DNA of 64,000 nt from Diadophis punctatus similis (GCA_023053685.1 JALIGW010000013.1:11992001-12056000), one strand, 5' to 3'. Counted from the first letter of the stretch, positions 50,540 to 61,540 are shown. Notes: generated by a model from the sequence alone, not told the origin. A program made the numbers and translations.

Positions 50540-51190
50540 AAGGATAAAAGACAGATAATATTTTTCTCTAAACGTATTTTTTCCCAAGTTGCTTAACTTT
50601 AATTATCCAGGCTGCATAATCATTGGAAGTGAATAATTCTAAAATGTTACTTCTAAATCCAAGAAGTAAAATTGTCTGCGGTTTAAGATTTTCATTTGTG
50701 ATTATTTATACTCCAGTACCAGGTTAAAAGTTTTTGAAAGTCCGTTCAGGTTATGTTTCACAGGATATTTTGTATGGCTGGGCAGAACTTTTTGATTCGA
50801 AAAAGATGTTTCAGACTCATGAAAGTTACATCAGATTGTAAGATTTAAAGCAGCCACACTTTCCCCCCAACAGAATAGTCCCAGGAAATGATGCAGCTGC
50901 TTTAAAGAGTTGCAGACAATTGCTATATACTTGTATGGCCTGAAGCACCTTGATAGAAATGAATTTGAAGTACTCCATGGTGCCAGTATTTTAGGGAGTT
51001 GCATAATCAGACTTAAATAAATCAAATCAATATTGTAATAACAGCAGATAACAATTTGTTATAAAGATATCTGTCAGCGATTAGAGTCCCATTACTACAT
51101 TAAGTACCTAGCTTGTGCAAGAAAGGAAAACTGAGCAGGGGGAGAGAAATAATATTGAAATAAAAAGTCACATAAATAGCCAAACCAATG
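50540..51190. other. unrecognised AT-rich DNA
   Basis: No gene or repeat recognised. Confidence 0.5.
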
Positions 51191-51191
51191 T

Positions 51192-51345
51192 CTTGATAGA
51201 CAGTTTCCTTATGTTTTGAAAAATCAAAAGGGAAAATTAAAAAAAAAAATCAAATCAGCTGTTTGACTGATGTGCATAGTTTCAGAAAAGATGGTCTGCG
51301 AGAGAAAACAAAGCCACGTTACTGCACATTTCCCAGAGAATACAA
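51192..51345 (+). repeat. unclassified dispersed repeat, copy 1
   Basis: It aligns with 60918-61072 over about 150 bases. Shared phrases are TCCTTATGTT, TGAAAAATCAAAAGGGAA, AAATCAAATCAGCT and CAGAAAAGATG. Confidence 0.6.
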
Positions 51346-51599
51346 AAAAGGAAGATGCTAATTAGTCAGTACTATAATCCAGTCTGAAATTGCAAGACAC
51401 ACTGTGCACATTTGACGCTTCCAGGGATAAGTGGAGTAGATTTGCTCTCCTCCCCTGGTTCCAACAGCTTCTTGCATATCTCTAAAATCTACTCTGTGCA
51501 ATTATGAGGTTCTGTAGGGTAGATTTTGATAGTCCCAGTTTTGCTGACAGGAACAGTTTTATCATCAGCAACGTTTCTGAATGTCATTCTATGAAAGCA

Positions 51600-51775
51600 A
51601 GTGCTCTCTACTTAGCTGGCCTACTGTTTTGTATAGTTTTAAATTATTTAATTTACATAGTTTTAATATGTTAATTACTTTTTTATCTATTTTTTTATAA
51701 TCTGTAAACCATCCAGAGTCACTTTATAGGGTAGATGGGTGGCATAAAAAATTAATACAACAAACAAATAAAATG
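51600..51775 (+). mobile_element. decayed L2-like LINE 3' end
   Basis: CATCCAGAGTCACTTTATAG, then GATGGGTGGCATAAAAAATT and an AAACAAATAAAA end. This is an eroded form of the CCGCCC-GAGTC-GGGCGGCATA terminus. Confidence 0.55.
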
Positions 51776-52153
51776 CGGTAAGTACCTGTAGAGGAGAAAG
51801 GTCTGTAGATACCAGAAAGGGCTATTTAATACTATAAACAGTTTTCAATACTACTTTCTACAAATCTTTTTATACCATTTCTGAAAGATACCCTTTATAG
51901 AAATAACGTGATGTATTTTCAAATTGCCCTGAAAAATCTGTTGTTCTCTTCTTATTGTTTTCTAGCAATCTTTCTTAGCAGAAAATCTCCAGTTTCTTCT
52001 GTATTTCCCTTGTTCCCAATTTTTAATAACATCTACTGCTCCTTACTGAGTCTTCTACCTGTATTTTTGTATAATGCTTAAACTGTGGCAAACAAAATTT
52101 GACAAAACACTAACAATGAAGGGTCTACTGTATTTGAGTTTTACAAATCAGTC
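51776..52153. other. unrecognised DNA
   Basis: No gene or repeat recognised. Confidence 0.45.
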
Positions 52154-52183
52154 ATATACATCAGGGATGGGTTCCTCTTACCT

Positions 52184-52791
52184 TAAGGTGACCAGATTTT
52201 ATTTTTTGTAAAGCGGGACACCATTGACGGGGGGGGGGGTTTCTAGGGGAGCAAGATGGGAGGGGTCCGTCTCTCTTATCCTGCAGCTTTGTGCACCACC
52301 CCCCAAACACCCCCCCTTCATCGCAGTCAGGGGTGGGTTCCTACTGGCGCAGGCTTACCTGTTTGTCGAGCAGGGGTGAAATCCTGCCGGTTCGGCCGGG
52401 CCAGTCGTTCGGCATAGAGCCGATGGAACTGGCGGCGGTCATGGCACGGGGCTTCTCCCGCCCGCTTCCCCCGCCCGGCTGGACGCCGCCATTCAGGTTA
52501 TTTTGTCCTTTGCGCATGCGCAAAGCGTTCTGCACATGCACAGAGGGCAAAATAACCCGAATGGCGGCGTCCAGCCGGGCGGGGGAAGCAGGCGGGAGAA
52601 GCCCCGCGCCGCGACCACTGCCAGTTCCATCGGCTCTACGCTGAACGACTGGCCCAGCAGAACCGACAGGATTTCTGTGCAGGGCAAATTCAAATTTAAA
52701 AAGCGGGACTTTTTTGAAACGCCGCGGGACACGGGACAAATTATTCAAAAGCGGGACTGTCCCGCCAAAAGCGGGACGTCTGGTCACCTTA
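52184..52791 (+). mobile_element. inner hAT element, TAAGGTGACCAGA family
   Basis: The termini TAAGGTGACCAGAT and CGTCTGGTCACCTTA are inverted. Perfect TCTTACCT duplications (52176-52183 and 52792-52799) flank it, inside the left terminus of the outer element. AAAGCGGGAC subterminal phrases repeat at both ends. Confidence 0.92.
52373..52678. mobile_element. fold-back hAT, CAGGGGTGAAATCC family, innermost
   Basis: It starts CAGGGGTGAAATCCTGCCGG, is palindromic around TGCGCATGCGCA (52511-52522) with CCGCCATTCAGGTTATTTTG and its inverse, and ends AACCGACAGGATTTC. The last bases of the right terminus are damaged, and a fragment of a CAGG-GGTGGGTTCC end precedes it at 52327. Confidence 0.7.
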
Positions 52792-53068
52792 TCTTACCTT
52801 CTCCTACCAGTGCGCATTGCGATGTTGTGCGCGCGTGCATGTCCTCTCACGCGATTTCGGCTCTCTGTGCGCATGCGCAGAAGGACAATTTTACTTCCGT
52901 GCATGCGCAGAGAGCCAAAAACCGCGAAAATTTTCCCCAAAAAATGGCGGCGAACACGGACCGGCAAAGAAAGCACCGGAGCCGTCGCACTGACATTACG
53001 CAATTGGCGGCCCACTACTGGAACAGAGAACCGGACAGCACTGGTAGGAACCCACCACTGATATGCAT

Positions 53069-53861
53069 ATTTGGAAACAAGTTCCATAACAGGCTATAAA
53101 GACTTACCAAGTAGATTTAGGGTAGCAACCCCTAGCAAATTAATAGAATGAACTGATTATCAAAGGATTTGTAGAAACACAAATGTATTTATATTAAAAT
53201 GTAATCCTACAACTGAATATGAATTTGTTCTAACAGTAAAGATTTTTTTAAATGTGTGCAGTATGCATATTCCTATCGTAACAGAATTAGCTTTAATAAG
53301 TTTGTAATCATGCAATAGTTATAATAGAATACAATATATAAATATTATTATTATTATTATATTTCAATGACTCTCATTGCTTAGAAAATATTCTGAGTTC
53401 ACTATATTTTTTCATCAATAGATTTCAGCTAAATGGTGGGATTACCGAAGGAAAAGATACACTCCAGTCTAAAAACAAAAGAACAGTTGTCACAATCTTA
53501 GGCAAACTTACTTAGAATCAGGTATCAGTGAATTCAATGGGATCTTTTTCTCAGTAAATCTGAATTGCATTGGGTTCTAGTGATTCAAGTTAAACACCAG
53601 AGCATAAAAGCTAATAAAGAAAAAAATGATAAGAGTGGATTTCCAAATAATTTAACATACCACATACAGAAAATTAAATGAGGTAACAGCACCCCCTTCT
53701 GAGAACAAATACTGAATTCTTGAACAACCCTCACTTTACAGCATAATTGAGACTTTTTTGTTTTGGTCACTTCACTTTCTTAACTGAGCTCATTATTTCA
53801 GTCCATTTTTCTTCATGTGCATGATATGAAGAAAACATGACTATAAGCAGAGCTGAAGCCA

Positions 53862-53902
<41 letters not shown>

Positions 53903-54212
53903 ATTTAATGCATGCTCATTAATTATGAATATAACATCCAAGTCATAGTTTGAAGTAAGCTTACTTCAGTTCAATCCTGTTCAGTTCAGTCCTGTTCAGT
54001 TCAAAAGACGAAATTATTTAGATAAAAAAGATAGTAATTCATCTCTTGATTAAATTACTTTTTTCTTGTCAATATCTGTTAAAATAATATTTTATCAGGT
54101 ACTTTTATTTACTGGATTATGTCTTGTGTACTTTTTCTTCCAAAATGTTCAAAGGGGTTTACAATATCTTCAATATTTTTTAAAAAACAGTAAATAAAAC
54201 TTGATATTTTGA
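53069..54212. other. AT-rich DNA with (TG)n at 53870-53899
   Basis: No gene. Bases 53505-53575 carry the widespread amniote motif AATTCAATGGGATCTTTTTC. (TG)n of about 15 units lies at 53870-53899. Confidence 0.5.
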
Positions 54213-54215
54213 TAT

Positions 54216-54472
54216 GAGCCGGGGTGGCGCAGCGGTTAGAGGCAGTACTGCAGGCCACTTTAGCTGACTGTGTTCCGCAGGTCAGCGGTTCAAATCTCAC
54301 CGGCTCAAGGTTGACTCAGCCTTCCATCCTTCTGAGGTAGGTAAAATGAGGACCCAGATTGTTGGGGGCAATATAAATATACATCACTTACTGGTGTAAA
54401 CCGCTTAGAGAGTGCTTGCACTGTGAGGCGGTATATAAATCTCACAAAATAAATAAATAAATAAATAAATAT
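54216..54472 (+). repeat. Sauria-type SINE
   Basis: Same subfamily as 174: head GAGCCGGGGTGGCGCAGCGG, box B GCGGTTCAAATCTCACC, end GGCGGTATATAAATCTCACA, short (AAAT)n. Confidence 0.92.
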
Positions 54473-54477
54473 GTCTC

Positions 54478-54680
54478 TCTTTCTGCCCTAAATTCAAGGA
54501 GATGTACATACAATAGCATTCCTACCTCCAACTTTTCTTCACAACTACCGCCCTGGCTGGCTGAGCGATGATGACTGGCCCTGCAGCTTTGATGACTAAG
54601 ATAAGACTTGAACTTGAGTTTCCCAAACCTCAACTGAATACTGTAAACATTCCACTGCATTGGTTCATGAATTTTTTGGC
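54478..54680 (-). repeat. decayed tRNA-derived SINE (minus strand)
   Basis: The reverse complement contains AAACTCAAGTTCAAGTCTTA (box B-like), GGGCCAGTCATCATCGCTCA, TAGTTGTGAAGAAAAGTTGG and TGTACATCTCCTTGAATT. This matches the layout of the SINE at 10971. It lies back to back with the SINE at 54216. Confidence 0.55.
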
Positions 54681-54684
54681 TTCC

Positions 54685-55148
54685 TCGGGCTTGGATCCAC
54701 AGATATCTTAAGCCAAAAAGCTTCAAAAACCCTTGTGTATCCACTTGACCTTTCCACATCCAAATCCCCCTGGATTATGGTGTAAAGCTGCAGAGGCTTC
54801 TGAAAGAATGGAGGATTGCTTTGACTGCCATAAATCAATTTTGGAAATTCCTCTCTCTTCCTACATCTCCTATTTTACTTTATTCAGGATGTACCGACAC
54901 ATCCTCCAGCTGTTGGGATTCTTTTTTTCAGGAGAATATAGGTAGCTATATTCTCCTGAATATATATGAGAGGAGAAATGGAGCATTTTATGCCTTTCTA
55001 TTCTTAAGAACCTAAGCCTAATTTTCAATTTTGCCTACACTACATCAAATGAATTCAGAATGAGTTATATAAAAAACATAATCAATATGAATATAGAAAA
55101 AATAGTAGCCAAAAATTCAACCACTAGCCCTAAAGAAGAGCATGTAAT
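54685..55148. other. unrecognised DNA with small inverted repeat
   Basis: No gene. A short palindromic stretch (AGGAGAATATAGGTAGCTAT followed by ATTCTCCT) lies at 54931-54958. Confidence 0.5.
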
Positions 55149-55150
55149 TA

Positions 55151-55723
55151 CCATATTTTTTGGAGTATAAGATGCACCTTTTTGCCCCCAAAAAGAGGGT
55201 GGAAATGTCGGTGCGTCTTATACACCGAATACAGCCATTTTTAGCCTCCCGAAGCCCCGCCCCCGCATCCAATTTTTGCAAAAAATGGGCCGGTTTTTTG
55301 AAAAAATGGGGGGGGTTGCCTTCTCCCACCCCCTAGGAGTGCTCTGCAGGCTTCCCAGATCCTTTGCATGCCCTGTTTTTGCAAAAAAAAACAGCGAACA
55401 ATGGGCCATTTTTTGCAAAAATTGGGGCGTTTTTGCCTTCTAATTACCCATGTAGCATGACTGGAGGAGGAATTCTGGGAGTTGAAGTCCACTAGTCTTA
55501 AAGCTGTCAAGTTTGAAGTTTGTAAAAAGTATGCATGGTTGTAAAAAGTGTACATGGTTGTAAAAAGTATACATGATTGTAAAAAGTATTCTGCTACACT
55601 GGTATTTTATTAAATAATATATTACTGCACCATTTGGTTCAGAATACTTTTTTCCTTGTTTTCCTCCTCTAAAATCTAGGTGCGTCTTATGCTCCGGTGC
55701 GTCTTATACTCCGAAAAATACGG
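55151..55723 (+). mobile_element. TA-flanked MITE, CCGTATTTTTCGGAGTATAAG family
   Basis: The inverted termini CCATATTTTTTGGAGTATAA and CTTATACTCCGAAAAATACG G are flanked by TA (55149-55150 and 55724-55725). GGTGCGTCTTATAC repeats inside both ends. The interior contains the CTGGGAGTTGAAGTCCAC block and four tandem TTGTAAAAAGTATACATGG-like units. No transposase frame. Confidence 0.82.
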
Positions 55724-55724
55724 T

Positions 55725-56280
55725 AAGTTTATTTATTGGCTAATGTTAACATCTTTGCCAGAATGGTCTGGTTCAGACATAAACCAAAACCAATGAAATA
55801 GTTTTAAATAATCATCTTATAAATAGGTTCATACTATACTGAATGTTTGGCTATCCCTTAACCTAAGATTATAATATTCATTTTTAAAGGCAATCTGTTA
55901 AATTTGCCAAACTTCCAAGATTAAGCAGAAATTCTTGCAAATTCTTTACCTTGCTTTAAAACTTTGAGTTAAATTGATTATAGTAGTAAATTATTGCACC
56001 ATAATCTGATTTAAATTTAAATTTATATTGGTATTGAGCTAAAACTTCAAAATTGATATAAAACATGCTAATATACAAATTTTATTAACCTCACTTGAAA
56101 GCTCTTCTGTTAAGTTAATAATACTTACACATTTCTTTTCTCTCTCTCCTTTTTATATGTTTTATTCATTCTTTGTTTTTCTTTAATTGAACTTGTATAA
56201 TTGATAAATTAATAGGTTTGCTTTGGCAAAATGAAGAAAACCACAAAGCAATGATTTATGACTCATTGCATAAGTGGTCC
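55725..56280. other. unrecognised AT-rich DNA
   Basis: No gene or repeat recognised. Confidence 0.5.
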
Positions 56281-56288
56281 ATCTTGAT

Positions 56289-56779
56289 CAGCGGTTCTCA
56301 ACCTGTGGGTCGCAACCCCTTTGGGGGTCGAACAACCCTTTCACAGGGGTCACCTAAGACCATCGGAAAACACATATTTCCAATGGTCTTAGGAACCGAG
56401 ACACCGCTCCTCTATCCATCTCCAGGCAAGTCCACCCACATGCAAATAGACTACTGCAAAAAAAAAATCTGTCCAAGGGAACTTCTGAGCATACACAGAA
56501 GCCGAATTTCCGGCACTGTGCATGCATCGCCATCTTGTTTTTGGCTTTTTTTTTGCAATTAAAAAAAATTGGCACTGCGCATGCATGCACGCGTAAAGCG
56601 CATGCACGCCCATGAGGTGCGGCCACGCAGCGCAGGAGGAAGTGAAGCGGCAGCGAGGTAAGTTAGAACCCACCCCTGAGTTTCCTAATAATTTTATTAT
56701 TTTATGGTTCGTGGTCATCACAACATGAGGAACTATATTAAGCATTATTATTAGGCATTAGGAAGGTTGAGAACCACTG
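56289..56779 (+). mobile_element. SPIN-type hAT element with nested insert, 491 bp
   Basis: The left end CAGCGGTTCTCAACCTGTGG followed by GTCGCAACCCCTTTGGGGGT is what I remember as the SPIN (Space Invader) terminus. The next block, CCTAAGACCATCGGAAAACA, is also as in SPIN. The right end has CATCACAACATGAGGAACTA and GGCATTAGGAAGGTTGAGAA plus CCACTG. Perfect ATCTTGAT duplications (56281-56288 and 56780-56787) flank it. About 56440-56690 is a foreign insert resembling the interior and right end of the CAGTGGTGGG family (AACCCACCCCTG). Confidence 0.9.
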
Positions 56780-56863
56780 ATCTTGATAGACAAAGGAGCC
56801 ATTCCATCAACAACACAAAGTTAGTGTAACAATAATAGCAGCAGGGGATCAGAGTGCACAAAC

Positions 56864-57262
56864 TGCAAGTAGTCCCCCATTTACGACCAAAATTGAGCCC
56901 AAACTTTATATTGTTCAGTGAGACATTTGTTAGTGAGTTTTGCCCTATTTTACGACCTTTCTTGCCACAGTTGTTAAGTGAATCACTGCAGTTGATAAGT
57001 TAGTAACCTGGCTGTTAAGTGAATATGGCTTCCTCTTTGACTTTGCTTGTCAGAAGATCATAAAAGATGATCACATGACCCTGGGACACAGCAAGGGTCA
57101 TAAATATGAACCAGTTGTCAAACATCTGAATTTTGATCACATGATCATGGAGATGTGACAAAGGTCGCAACTGAAAAATGGTCATAAGTCACATTTTTCA
57201 GTGCCATTATAACTTTGAATGGTCACTAAAGGAGTTGTTGTAAGTCAAGGATTACCGCTATA
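56864..57262 (+). mobile_element. TA-flanked MITE, GTAGTCCTCGACTTACGACC family
   Basis: The left end reads CAAGTAGTCCCCCATTTACG followed by ACC. The right end reads GTTGTAAGTCAAGGATTACC. Between them are repeated GTTAAGTGAATC and CTTGCCACAGTTGTTAAGTG. This is a familiar squamate Tc1/mariner-like MITE; the TA flanks are eroded. Confidence 0.72.
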
Positions 57263-57905
57263 CAAAACGTATTTTGTTCTAACCAGTGATTTCTGCAGAG
57301 GTTCCCAGTTTCCTAGTGTTTTTATTACTAACATTTCATTCCTTTCTGCAAAGATAATTCAAAATACATTGTTAAAAATCAAATTGCAAGGTTGTTTATA
57401 AGTGTTTCCACCTATCTTATTAAGGGAGCCTAGAATTATTTTGTACAACTTAATTTTTTAAGTTTTTCCCCCTTGATCTAGAAAATAAATGCAAACATGA
57501 AGCTCTTTAGTGTTTCAAGTGGCAACAGTTGTAAGCAATTCACATTAAAGTTGTGTATCAAGAAGATGACAGAAGAACATTCAGCTAGCCTCCTTTTGTT
57601 GATGAGTGATTTTTTTTTTTTTGCACTGGTGTGTGATAAGGTTTCTCCCAAAAAAGAAGAAAAAAAGAAGCATGTAAGGAATCAGCCTAACAAATCTGTT
57701 AAATATAATGGGACAAAAAGACTGGAAGCCACATAAATCTCAGAGAAAATTGCACAGATGAAATCTATGTTGAACGTTGGAACTAACTGGCACATTTGAG
57801 TCCTGGCCCCCTGAAGATAAGGCTTGAAAAGAGGATATATTGCCTATCGATAGCTCCACAGACCATGTCCTTTTGAGCTTCAGAAATGTATTCTCTTTGC
57901 CCCTC
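57263..57905. other. unrecognised AT-rich DNA
   Basis: No gene or repeat recognised. Confidence 0.5.
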
Positions 57906-57906
57906 T

Positions 57907-57908
<2 letters not shown>

Positions 57909-57963
<55 letters not shown>
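57909..57963 (+). repeat. (AC)n(AG)n microsatellite
   Basis: About 14 AC units then about 12 AG units. Confidence 0.96.
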
Positions 57964-57964
57964 C

Positions 57965-58595
57965 AAAAGCTGCATATACATATAGATATCACTTATTAGT
58001 GTCATTTCTAAAATGTTACCCTTTTTCCCATTCATTATTTAAGGAATATTTTGCCAACTAGGCTTTTTGATAAAGTACGCTAATACTAACAACCTTTGCT
58101 GCCTTTGTTGAATTATTCAGGCAAGATTGTTAACAAAAGACATTGTTTGTTAAGGTATTGATTGACTGTCTCATGCTATATTTCCTGCTATAAATATCAA
58201 GCACAATTCTTTGACGCATGAATGCAGCAACACACCTGGAGGATACTCGCATAGGCTCTCTGCCTCCATTTCACAGCTTGCTTTCTGCTGGTGAGTTGTG
58301 GCTTCCACAATTCCTTTCAATGGGAGATATAAATCTGTTTTCTTACCACATAAATAAGTCTAGATTCAAGCTCTATTTAAAGGTTTCATCATTTTTTTCC
58401 CCTTCAAATTATAAAAATTATATTATATCAAATAAAAATAGACCTGCTCAATTGGGTCAGGTCATTTGTGAACAAATTAAAATGTGTGAACTGTACAAAT
58501 CCTTGAAGGACTCCACTTCTTATTCCCTTCATTGCAAACTCTGTCCATTTCTGCTTATACTTTACTTTCTGCTTTTAACTGGATAGTACTCCATT
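57965..58595. other. unrecognised AT-rich DNA
   Basis: No recognised gene. The 122-codon plus frame at 58218-58586 has no domain I can name; its 3' part may overlap the start of the CR1 relic. Confidence 0.4.
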
Positions 58596-58599
58596 AAGT

Positions 58600-58975
58600 A
58601 ATGGATTCAATAATGGGTCCTTTTATCCTATGACTGTTAAATTCAAAAGGCTTCAGCGAGGAATGCTGTCAACTGTTGAAAATCCAAGTTTCAATGCTGA
58701 CAATCAGCATCTTCCAGAGTAGCCAATAACCTCTTCGAGTTCTAGAAGACCGATGAGGCAGAATTTACTTTTGCAGAATCCATACTGATTTTTCAAGCTA
58801 CGTTTGTTCTTTTGCAAGCTTACTTTTTTATTTAATGATATTATTCTATCACTTTGCCTGTAACAGAGATTAAACTGTCTGGTTTATAATTTCCTGGATC
58901 TTCTCTTTATACCTTTTTTTTTAAAGGTAACGTCAGCTATCTTCTACTCCTCTGGCACAGGGACTGATTTATAGG
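58600..58975 (-). pseudogene. CR1 reverse transcriptase relic (minus strand)
   Basis: The minus-strand translation in pieces gives PEE-KIADVT, RSRKL (from GNYRPVSL-type), VTGK.IERI-like and SLKNQYGFCKSKFCL (from HGF.KGKSCL), then LLELEEVIG. These are the RT motif order of classical CR1. Multiple frameshifts. Confidence 0.55.
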
Positions 58976-59154
58976 AAGACTAATTTTTCCAAGTAAAATG
59001 GAAGCATGAGAGAAGGACGGCTGACACCATATAACTTGAAGAACCAGCAAATAATCTCCACACTGAAGCTGCACAATCAATTTCAATTCTTTACCTGGGG
59101 GGTGGGGGTGGGGTTGACTTAGAAACTTCCTGAAATAATGCATCCAATGCAAGA

Positions 59155-59505
59155 AGGATACTGAGAAACTGGAAAGAGTACAAGGAAAATGAGAAAGATG
59201 CTAAGGGCATGAAAACTAAATTCTATGAAGAATGGGTAAAGAAAACTGGGTTCATTTAGCCTATAGAAGAGAAGGGTAAGGGGAGACATGATAGCAATCT
59301 TCCAATACTAGAAGTCAGGAAGATTGAAACTTGAAATAAAGAGTAATTTCCTGACTACAACGCTGTAAAGCAATGGAACAGACTGCCTTTGGGAGTTATG
59401 GGTGCTCCATAACTGGAGGTTTTCAGACACGGTTTAGGTAGCGATTCATCTTAAGTGGAATCAAGATTCCTGCTGTGGGCAGACTTTGAATAGACCTGCA
59501 AGCAG
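59155..59505 (+). mobile_element. CR1 LINE 3' region relic
   Basis: GGGGAGACATGATAGCAATC followed by TTCCAATA, GAGTAATTTCCTGAC, AATGGAACAGACTGCCTTTG and TGGGTGCTCCATAACTGGAG are the familiar CR1 3' coding region (RGDMI..FQY, ..F..VW.Q-LP...GAP..EVF). Confidence 0.75.
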
Positions 59506-59533
59506 CAAGAAGCAACCATATGATTCTATATAC

Positions 59534-59918
59534 CAGTGATGGCGAACCTATGGCACGGGTGCCACAGGTGGCACGCGGAGCCTTATCTGCCGGCATGCGA
59601 GCCGTTGCCCTAGCTCAGCTCCAGTGCACATGTGCGTGCCCGCCTGCTGATTTTTGGCTCGCGCGGAGGCTCTGGGAGGGCGATTTCGGCCTCCGGAGGG
59701 CCTCTAGGGTGGTGGGAGGAGCCTGGGGAGGGCGAAAAATGGGCCCACCGGGCCCACTGGAAGTCGGGAAACAGGGGAGTGTGGGGGGGTCACACATGCA
59801 TGTGCAGGGGTGGGGCAAGTGAGGGGCTTTAAATTATGGGTGTGGGCACGCACGCACGTGCAATAGCGTGCATGTGCACTATTTCGGCACCCCAGGAAAA
59901 AAAGGTTCGCCATCACTG
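59534..59918 (+). mobile_element. 385-bp hAT MITE, CAGTGATGGCGAACC family
   Basis: The termini CAGTGATGGCGAACCTATGG and AGGTTCGCCATCACTG are inverted. Perfect CTATATAC duplications (59526-59533 and 59919-59926) flank it. Confidence 0.95.
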
Positions 59919-60164
59919 CTATATACTCTTGCCTATCATCATTACAACATCCCAGAATATTTTGTTTTGATACCACAGTTTGGCTTAATGGTACAATTCC
60001 CTCCCTGAGAAAATCAATACTCAAGTATCTATCCTATATCTTGGGTTGGGATTGATGTCCAACCACGTTCTGAGATTCAAAGACAATGGCTCAAACCAGA
60101 GTGAATGTCAAAAAAGTTTAATTAAGAAATTAAATAAGAAACTAAGAATTTACAGAGGAAAAGT

Positions 60165-60265
60165 GATTATTGTTTTAATTGTTGGGTTTTAATCTTTATG
60201 TGCCACCCAGAATATCTGTTCTGAGACGGCCGGCCATATAAATTATTTATATAAGTAAATAAATG
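60165..60265 (+). mobile_element. L2-like LINE 3' end fragment
   Basis: TATGTGCCACCCAGAATATC, then GGCCGGCCATATAAATTATT and AAGTAAATAAATG. 3' terminus only. Confidence 0.55.
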
Positions 60266-60269
60266 TACC

Positions 60270-60915
60270 AGACTGCATCCCTTCAGTTTATCAGGAACCC
60301 ATGAAATGACAGCAGATGTATCTGCCTGGCTGCTGAATAGCACCTTCCCTGGTCCTCAGCTCTATGCCAAGGTTCAAAATGCCTTGCTTTTTACCACCAC
60401 CTTTTAATATTGTTTCAAAAGAGAGGGAGTTTAAATATACAACACCCATGGACAGCTTGGTGGCACTTGTTATAAGTATCTTGACCATAATTTGGACAGT
60501 TGAACTAATGCCAAAACTATTTTAAGAGAGAGACACTGTTTCTAAAAACTCTCTTCTGCAGATCTTGGACGTGGAATTCATGTCCTTGTTACAAGTGGCA
60601 ATTGAGATATAAAGCACAAATGAAAGAATCATTACATACAAGTTGGAAAGCTTGCTAAGTAGTTGTTACCAGTTACCGTAGATAATATACAGTAGATAAA
60701 ATGCTCAAAATCAAGAGTAATTAAATACTATTTTAATTTGTTCTGAAGTCAGTTCTAAGCAAAGGTGTACCGTATCCCTCTTAATGTGTACAAAGAAAAA
60801 GTGGACTTCTCCAGTACACCTTCTTGAAAAAAGATAAAGGTAAAATCTCCTTTGAATAGAGCTTGAATCTAGGTACATGGTAAAGTTAGAGGCAAACAGG
60901 TAGCAAAAGTAATGG
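60270..60915. other. unrecognised DNA
   Basis: No gene or repeat recognised. Confidence 0.45.
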
Positions 60916-60917
60916 CT

Positions 60918-61072
60918 CGATAGATGTAGAATCCTTATGTTCTGAAAAATCAAAAGGGAACAATAAAAAATCAAATCAGCTCTTTGGCTGATTTCTACTT
61001 CTGCAGAAAAGATGCTCTATGAAGGTGTACCTAAAAGAAAAACAATGCCACTCTCCTGAATATTTCCCACTG
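60918..61072 (+). repeat. unclassified dispersed repeat, copy 2
   Basis: Homologous to 51192-51345 in the same orientation, diverged by substitutions and small indels. Confidence 0.6.
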
Positions 61073-61074
61073 TG

Positions 61075-61448
61075 ATGCTACATTTCTGTAGTAAATGTAG
61101 ATGTGAAGACTTTTCTCTGCAATTTCAAAATTCTCCTTGAACAGCAACATGAACTTTTTCTGCCAATGTTCATGTACTTCTTTCTCCTTCAGCTTTCTGA
61201 ATGTGGCCATGCCAGTATTTCCTGGATTGTATGACCTTCTTTAGATTGTCAAATATATTCCTTCTTATTGGAATCATTTTGATTTAAATATTTCCAGGCA
61301 TAATGAGGAAATTGAAGATCTTTTTTCTTAGTCCCCTCTTTTGTTAAGAACATCTTTAAAAAATAATTGATTTTTCTCCTTTTGTGCTCCAAATGATTTG
61401 TTGGATCCTGCTAGTCATCTATGTATATTCATTGCATTTGCATTAATC
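61075..61448. other. unrecognised DNA
   Basis: No gene or repeat recognised. Confidence 0.45.
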
Positions 61449-61449
61449 T

Positions 61450-61540
61450 GTAATAAGGATTCCTGCCTTGGGCAGGGGGTTGGACTAGAAAACCTCCAAA
61501 ATCCCATCCAACTCTGTTATTCTGTTAATCTGTTAATCTA
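61450..61540 (+). mobile_element. CR1 3' terminus with (TTCTGTTA)-type end
   Basis: GGATTCCTGCCTTGGGCAGG, GGGTTGGACTAGAAAACCTC, then CCAACTCTGTTATTCTGTTA. This is the classical CR1 3' end with its short terminal repeat. Confidence 0.85.

Larger units (their letters stand above)
52162..53060 (+). mobile_element. outer hAT element, CAGTGGTGGGTTCC family, containing nested hATs
   Basis: The left terminus CAGGGATGGGTTCC is split by an inner insertion and resumes as CTCCTACCAGTGCGC. The right terminus is CACTGGTAGGAACCCACCAC plus TG. Flanks ATATACAT (52154-52161) and ATATGCAT (53061-53068) differ at one base. The interior has TGCGCATGCGCA at 52868-52879 and AAAATGGCGGCG. Confidence 0.88.

Noticed and set aside
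51540..51580. Another hammerhead candidate (minus-strand CTGATGA)
   Set aside because: No GAAA box at the required distance and no closing stems.
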